DNA from: Glandiceps talaboti
Lineage: Eukaryota; Hemichordata; Enteropneusta; Spengelidae
NCBI RefSeq assembly: GCF_964340395.1
Contig: NC_135557.1
Location: forward strand, 25,628,114 to 25,692,113
Direction: 5' to 3'
DNA: 64,000 bases
A program made the position numbers and the translations under genes. This document shows positions 56,756 to 64,000 of the stretch, piece after piece. Positions within the stretch are counted from its first letter, which is position 1. Each line of letters starts with the position of its first letter. The notes below the pieces were generated by a model, which was given only the letters and a program-made list of their open reading frames with translations, was not told where the DNA came from and made no database searches.

Positions 56756-57910
56756 CTTTATTTCAACTCGATAGACTGTTGAGCCAAAGGCTCTTCTCAC
56801 ACAGTGTTGAGATAAAATATACAATATATACATTAAAAATACCAAGAAGTAAAAATACAAACGAATAAAACGAATACAAAAGGCTGTAAAATGGCAGAAG
56901 AACAACAACGACTACAAAACTAACGATTTTCTAAAAGATGACATTTACATTTACGTTTAAAAGACTGAAGAGTTGAGCAGGATTGGACATCAATACTTAA
57001 ATCATTCCATATTTTAACACCATTATATCTAAAAACAAACTCTTCTTAAAAATCTGTGTTCTGTGTTTTGGAATGTATAGTTCATCTCTGGCTGCAGCAC
57101 GTGTATTACGAGTATGCACTTCTTGAATACTTCTAAAATCATTGAGATAATTTGGAGCCAGGCTATTCTTGACTTTGTATATTAAAACGGCTTCATTGTA
57201 AATGATTCGTTTTCTAAAAGGAAGCCATTGTAGAGACTCAAATAAAACATGGCTTGGTGTATTGAAATCAGAGTCTAAGAGTACTCTTGCAACAACTTTC
57301 TGTATTCTTTCAATACGGAGTAAAAGTGTGTTGGAACAATGTCCCCATATGTTGGAATAATAGTCAAAGTGGGGTAGTATAAAACAATTGTAAAAGGTAA
57401 TCTTTGCTCTCTGAGTAAAAAAAGTTCTAATAGGTTTGATGTAATTTGAAAGCCACTTTACTACATACAGTGTTCACTTGTTTTTCCCAGGTCAGTGCAT
57501 CATCAATATTTACACCAGAAGCTTTTCATTTGAAATACATTCTAGCTTATTACTGCCACATGTAACATTGATACAATTATTCATTATCGCTTTTTTTTCT
57601 GAGATGTTCCAATGACCATCACCTTGGTTTTCTGCAAATTTAAACACATGCTATTATTAATTTTATATCATGGTTGAGTTTGGATTCAATGTCATTAAAA
57701 TCAGGACTTATAGCCAGTGCTGCAGTATCGTCAGTGTACATAGCTGTCTTTTTCAGAGATTAGTGGGAGGTCGTTGATAAAAAGCAGAAAAAAACAGCGG
57801 CCCTAAAATCGACCCCATGAGGCACACCAACAGAAAAAGGAAGAGCATCGCTTATGACCCCATTAAACGATATAGACTGATACCTGTTCTGAAGATAGGA
57901 TTTAAAAAAA
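56756..57910 (-). mobile_element. Decayed non-LTR retrotransposon, antisense
   Basis: The reverse strand, read with several frameshifts and stops, shows SFNGVISDALPFSVGVPHG, YTDDTAALA (degenerate YADD box), ILPHFDYYSNIWG, RIERIQKVVARVLL and FESLQWLPFRKRIIYNEAV, the RT and C-terminal part of a CR1/L2/Jockey-like ORF2. Its 3' UTR matches the fragment at 24793-24858. Non-functional. Confidence 0.85.
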
Positions 57911-60900
57911 GAGAGCAAATTTAAAATCTAACTAACTAACTAACTAACCTTTAGAGATTTTCAAAATTATCATTGGAATCACAAGAGACTTTGTTATTCT
58001 GTTGTGCCGTAACAGGCAGGGTCACGATATGCCTAAAAAAATGTTGTGTAAGTTATTACACATGTCAACAAGTCCGCCAAGTAATAACACTTCAAAACAC
58101 CCGCGCAAATTTGAACATATCTCATAGGTTTTACCTGCTTAAATAAACGTTAAAATTGTCACTGATAAGCTTTATAGAACACATCACTAATGTACATACG
58201 GAGACGGACGTACGTACAGTCACTGTCGTGATAATAGTTTAACTATGGTACAGTTTTTAACAGTCTTAACAGTTATACTCTTGTCTTATGTCACCAGACT
58301 TAATGTTTGTATTCTAGTGTATTTTTAAAAATACATAATGGCAATTATTATTACTATTATTATCATTACAAGTGAAGGGATTTAAATATTATATAATAAT
58401 AAAGCATTGTGTGAGAGACAATTTAGAGGAATGGTGCCTTTTGGTCCTATTGTCAATAAAATGTATCCGTTTGAGCATATATTTGCTATGCCTGCTCATA
58501 TTTGCTATTTGCTATGCTGGCTGATGTTTGAGGGTGCCCTTTCACAATTTTATCTGCACATACTTAATTCAGCATTCAATTTGTGAGAGTCTAAGGGTGA
58601 CCTTTTTTTGTTTCTCATCTCCAGTGGAATAATCAGGCGGGGCGGGCGGGCGAAATAAAAAAAAGGGGGGGGGCAAGGCAAAAAATCTGTAGTTTTTCAG
58701 TTCTATTCTCTGTCCTTTCTGTCCTCTCAGTCTCTCTACAACTTCTTTTCTCTTCTCTTTATTGAATCCTTGTTACAGGTCTCTTTCCTTCATTTTAGCA
58801 AGGTTGACAAGTCCATAGAACAACTTTGTAAGAATATGATTGAATACTTATCATCCTGATGGGTGTATATCTGTAGCCATGAACTATTGTGTGATTTTAT
58901 CAGGAGTACTAATACATTCGTCCTATTAATCAAAGTGACATTGACATCGCTTATAATTGTTTCAAGTTATCCAATTTAAAACTTTAGTATGTAACTTTTT
59001 GAAACACTTGCGTGATTGTCATCAGTGTGCTAGAGGAATGTTCATTTATATATATCATTACTTCTATGAAACATTTTTCTTCTTTGTGAACTTGTCAAAA
59101 TAATCCACCAAATAACATATAACCATTTCTAGAACCAAGAACCCCTTTGGGATTTACTGTTTAAAAGTAATTAAAAGTAATAATGTAAACATTGGTAACA
59201 TGCCATGCAAGTCTTGCAGTACAGTATACATTATGTGTCTTCTGTAACTTGTAAGTGTTATTACTAATGATACCAATAGGCAATAGCAAGACGTTGTTGC
59301 ATAGTGTCGACACTAACAAATTACATTCAAACATTCCAATACTTAAACTATTTAAATCATTAATCACTGCTCCTTTTGAGTCATTTTGTACAATTTTTGT
59401 AACGTCCATGCCTAAAACCTGTGTTTATGACACAATAGAAGCTTGTGTAATTTGTCCCGAATGATACAGCTGATTTAAAGCTAAAAACTGGTCAAGAAAT
59501 TGTTGTTTTTTTAGGAATGCAGTATGACTTTTACCAATTTTAAGCATAATTTTGAAAATTATAGAAATATTCTGAGCTATTATTACATTGCAGCAAAATG
59601 TACGCGCGGCGGCATTAATATCGAGCCCTGTCCCTCATCAAACCTCAACGACTTCAGCCATGAAAGACACATGCTGCTCCGATGTAACAAAAGGGGAGAG
59701 GGGGGTAAACGACAGTGTTCTGCCAAGGTTTCCAACAAGTGGGGACAAAGGCCCTTGGTTGCAAAAAGTGGGGGGAGTTGGGTCAATTATTATTGTTTAT
59801 AAAATATTCATATATATTACCTCAGACCACTATAGAGATACTGTGGTCTGAGATATTCCATTACACATAGACTAAATTACCTAACTACATAAAAAAATTC
59901 CATTCACAATAACAGTCCCCAGTAAGCTATTTTTTGACAATTGTGTACTACACATTACACCTTAGAAAAAGAAGGCAATTAAGATTATGTAATTTTAAGA
60001 GAGTATATTATATATTGTTTCGAAAGATTGGACAGCCAGGTAGTCACAATTTTTAATCTGAATATCAATGAATAGCAGTGCTCAAATTTATAATTCCTTT
60101 TTTCAGACAAGGACAAAGAACAACTTCAAAATAAGTCACAGTGAACATATGATTGAATAAAAACTTTGAGATATCCTAATCTTGTAACCACTTGTTTCAT
60201 TTTTAGAACTGTTAGTACACTGCTGTGTTTATCATTCCATCTTATTCCCTCTTCAAATTCATGACGAGGTTAAGAAAAACCAACATTTTGAAGAAGAAAA
60301 AAATCCATGGCTTTAAAAAGTACCAAATGTGAACGAAAAACTTACAAATAATACAGTCAAACAAACTTTGAAATAATTTATTTTTCATTAATTACCGTTC
60401 CTGGCTGTGTATAATGATTTGGTCCTGCTATATCAAATGACATCATTAGTTACATACTGTAAACTTGATACGGAAAGCTGACATTATTAGGTGTCCTTGA
60501 AACTCAGAAATCTTGAACTAAAACTATCAACAACGTCACAAAGTTATTATTTTCTGATTTGCACAACAAGTTCAATCTTCAGGTCTGACCGGGTGCACAT
60601 GCATCGGCCGTCTATAGTGGCCATGCCAGTGATCACGCAAATTCAGTGCCCAAAATTTACGTAACACTGTCAACATCATGCAACACGATCCCCTAACACA
60701 GCTTTTTCGGAATCAAAATACACATGTACTCATTTTGTTTCCATTAATCTATTAACCCATCAACAAATGAAAATCACAACCTGTCCCATAAATTTGGTTT
60801 ACTAAGGCTTCAGAGCTGTGACAGATAGATGTTCCGATTTCCGGTAGCAAGTTCAGTGTTTCGAACACGTCAGTGAGTAGGTCAGAGGTCGCGACAGTGA

Positions 60901-62309
60901 CGGTTGACAAAACATGTGACGAGAGACATCCATTTCGACGTCTCGTCTCAGAGACTCCGTTACCTCTAATGTTTCAATTTGTAGATTAAGTTTATCGAAG
61001 TTCATCTTTTTGTGCATTTTTTTATGTTAACAATAGAACTGTGCGTAGTCACTGTATCTGATATAATGTCAACAAAACTTTCCCTTACGGAGTCAATATA
61101 CCTCTTGTGGGATTGATGTCAGGGCCTGGCCCTGGACTTAGATACTTTTGATGTAGAACACTGGTCTAAGACGCCATGAGGAACGTTTGATGTTCGTTCG
61201 AACCTTACAATCTGTGTTGAACTCGGGAGTCGGTCGGAAATAAAAAGGGTTTTTTTTCTGATGTCGGATCTGCAAATTAGGGTCGGTCGGGAGATGAGAA
61301 ACAGAAAAATAAAAAGGGCCGCCCTAAAATATAATAAAAGTAATTTCAAAATTACATGTCAGGAAAATAAAAAAGTGAAAGGGTTTATAATGACGATAAA
61401 AAAATAGAAGGATGAAGTTTATACGTCCCTGGTCGAACCTTGTCTTAGCATATGAATTTAGAGCCATATTTACATGTAGACACACCCTGTCTCGTGGCTT
61501 CTACCTACAGCACACTACTTTCTAAATATAACATGTTACTGAAATGAACCAAATGGAAAATTCTAATTCCCAATAATTGAATTCTAATCGAAAGTGATCT
61601 GATATTTTCGTACTCGCGAACTTACAGAAATCGGATGAGAAAGGGCTTCACGAGAAGACAACACACGAGGCAATGTAATAACGTGGGCGAGTTCACTGAT
61701 CATGTATGGGTTGTCTCGGAAATGTCCTTTTTTATGTGTACGTGTATGTACTCCAAAATGTATGGTTTTCAAAGTCGCTACATCTCTTTGATTTGTTCTT
61801 TTAAGAAAAATATGGCAGTCTGGTTTTCAATGGCCACGTCAGTATCGAACGAACGCTAGGTCCCCCTTTGATCTAGACGTATCATGTGTGGTGGCAGTAC
61901 AATATACTATGACACAGTGTTACAGCGAAGTGGCTAGCTAGCCTCACAAATAGCACAGTCATCGGAAATGTTGTCGGATTACTATCTCTGTTATTAACTA
62001 TGTACTCACTTTTTAAAAATTATTTCATGTTCTATTGATTGGGTTTATTACCATCCACACAGCAGCAGTTTTGTCATCTTTCAAAAAACTACCCAAAACA
62101 GTGTGCCATGGTGCCGTATATCGTCTACCACTATTTTTGTCTCGTGACAACATGACAAACTACTCTTCGTAGTGGGGTCAACGTGCAAATAAAAAGACAT
62201 TTATCAGATTTATAATGTTATTAGTTATTCAAAAATGAATCATTAGATTTCAAACCTACACCGTGAGCCTTTTACATGATTACATAATTTTCTAAACGAT
62301 TTAAAGGTT
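57911..62309. other. Non-coding stretch
   Basis: A short (AACT)n run at about 57935-57949 and G/C-rich runs near 58640-58672. Short open frames at 59.16-59.46, 59.52-59.85 and 61.1-61.35 kb have no recognisable domains. No gene supported. Confidence 0.55.
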
Positions 62310-62715
<406 letters not shown>

Positions 62716-64000
62716 ACGGTGGCATCAGATGTAACCACAACGTCACTAATGGTGAGCTGATGACACCACAAACGCGTATTTGGTCGAAAAATATGAATTT
62801 TCACTGCTGATATTCGGGACCTTTAATAAATACAATTATTCGTAATATCTCCTTGACTTTCATTGCAATTACAAATTCACCAGGGCTGTGTATGATTATG
62901 AAATGAAAGCATCGCCTGCACGTTCGGAGTCATTTGGTTGGTGGTGATTATGTGGGGGGGGGGTGTAGGTAATGCTAGAAGTATATCCTCAAAGAGGTGT
63001 CTACTAGTCCTTATTAGATATATACAAAGTACAAGTAACTTTTGTTGGTCAGCACACGCGCTTGATTAGAATTGTTTAAACTTCTAGGGGGCGCACTTTT
63101 TGCGTGGGTAATTTGTCGATGGAAATTATCGAGAGTTACAGGTAGTCTCAAACTAACCATCAATCATACGTTGTTGACGCGACTTGGTAGAGCACTATAG
63201 TTTTGAACGTGAACGACATCACTCACCGGCCAACGTGTTTTCCTGGAAGTAAGTAATGCTCAGTTCTAGTTTTGACCTCTTACTTTCTATATGTACATGT
63301 GTATGTGTATGTGTATGTGTATGTGTGGGTGTCTGTATGTATGCCTGTTACTGTATGACTTCACTTTTATTGATATTGTGTGATGTGTGTTCAATGTCAG
63401 AGAACCGCATTAATAAAGTAATGATCAGCGTAGTAATGGTTCCATATGCTTCTTTCAATATACGAATTTAGAACAACCTTCCCAGTGATATGTCGTGGTA
63501 CGCAGTACAAGTGTGTTTAACAGGCGTTATTTATTTTAATTAATTATATACTAGCGGATTTACTCCTGTACATGTACCATGAAACAAAACGTAGCACATT
63601 GCATTCTGTTGTTCTACTTCATGCACTCACCCATGTCCTTCGATACGTCACAAACCATAAGCCAAACATGACGTCTGCCATAAGCTAAAATACTTCGTTG
63701 CCGTCTTCTTAGCTTGCATTTTTTTCAAATTCCGGTGGTTTCCGTCTCTCGAGTGATATAAATATGTTTGGTTATTGAATGAAAGTGGTCCTACAACACA
63801 AAACAATGGTGATTAATTTCGTTCACTAATTCTTCACCTACATTTCCTTATGGTCATAACCAATTGTAAATTATTGCCATGGTTTTCACTCTGTTAAGGT
63901 TCTCTATAAGTTCACTATATATAGTTCACTGTAATACCCATATGAAGTGCCTTTGATACATTTTTTCCAGAAAAGGGGAAACGAGACAAAATTACTATGG
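62716..64000. other. Non-coding stretch to window edge
   Basis: A poly-G run at 62953-62962 and a GTATGT-type run at about 63300-63330. No gene recognised. Confidence 0.55.

Noticed and set aside
59161-59851. Short open frames as a small gene
   Set aside because: No conserved motif, overlapping frames on both strands, and no consistent splice signals.

Overview
This is an intron-rich, AT-rich animal nuclear window with no bacterial, organellar or CRISPR features. The genes point to an invertebrate deuterostome. The evidence is a single trithorax/MLL gene, a PIH-family cilia gene, an NKAPD1 orthologue, and a tandem secreted hevein-like Cys-rich domain of a kind I associate with hemichordates and amphioxus. 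The species call is inference only; nothing here fixes it.

Layout. 1-8076 (+): the 3' nine coding exons of a KMT2A/KMT2B (MLL/trithorax) H3K4 methyltransferase, with FYRC, WIN motif, SET and post-SET, followed by a long 3' region with minisatellites and CTCF-like motifs. 13545-17558 (-): a complete four-coding-exon PIH1D2 gene. A shared promoter region near 18.5-18.97 kb separates it from the divergently transcribed NKAPD1 gene (+). NKAPD1 has a putative 5' exon ending at 18971 and coding exons at 24133-28049, and its first intron holds a 3.4-kb array of a 55-bp minisatellite. 28-35 kb: flank with mobile-element debris and microsatellite-bearing repeats. 35430-37479 (+): a secreted protein with three hevein-like domains, one per symmetric phase-1 exon. 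38.9-40.6 kb: a compound TATG/CATG/AATG microsatellite with higher-order structure. 44987-46829 (+): a 5'-truncated non-LTR retrotransposon with an open 568-codon RT frame and a 9-bp target-site duplication. 46.8-64 kb: largely non-coding, with inverted-repeat elements, a 47-bp minisatellite, TA tracts, a decayed antisense LINE and microsatellites.

Most unusual signal: tandem repeats that copy splice boundaries. The NKAPD1 exon-4 acceptor and the first bases of that exon occur as 18 copies of a 72-bp unit. Every unit has its own pyrimidine tract and AG, and all are in frame with the true exon. In KMT2, a 69-bp in-frame duplication doubles a splice donor, and an intron carries three degenerate copies of the start of the next exon. 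These could generate graded in-frame isoforms, or could be neutral VNTRs sitting on splice sites.

KMT2A, PIH1D2 and NKAPD1 all map to human 11q23, so their tight linkage here looks like retained ancestral linkage. PIH1D2 (dynein-arm pre-assembly co-chaperone family) and NKAPD1 (nuclear, basic, uncharacterised) share a divergent promoter; KMT2 lies tail-to-tail with PIH1D2.
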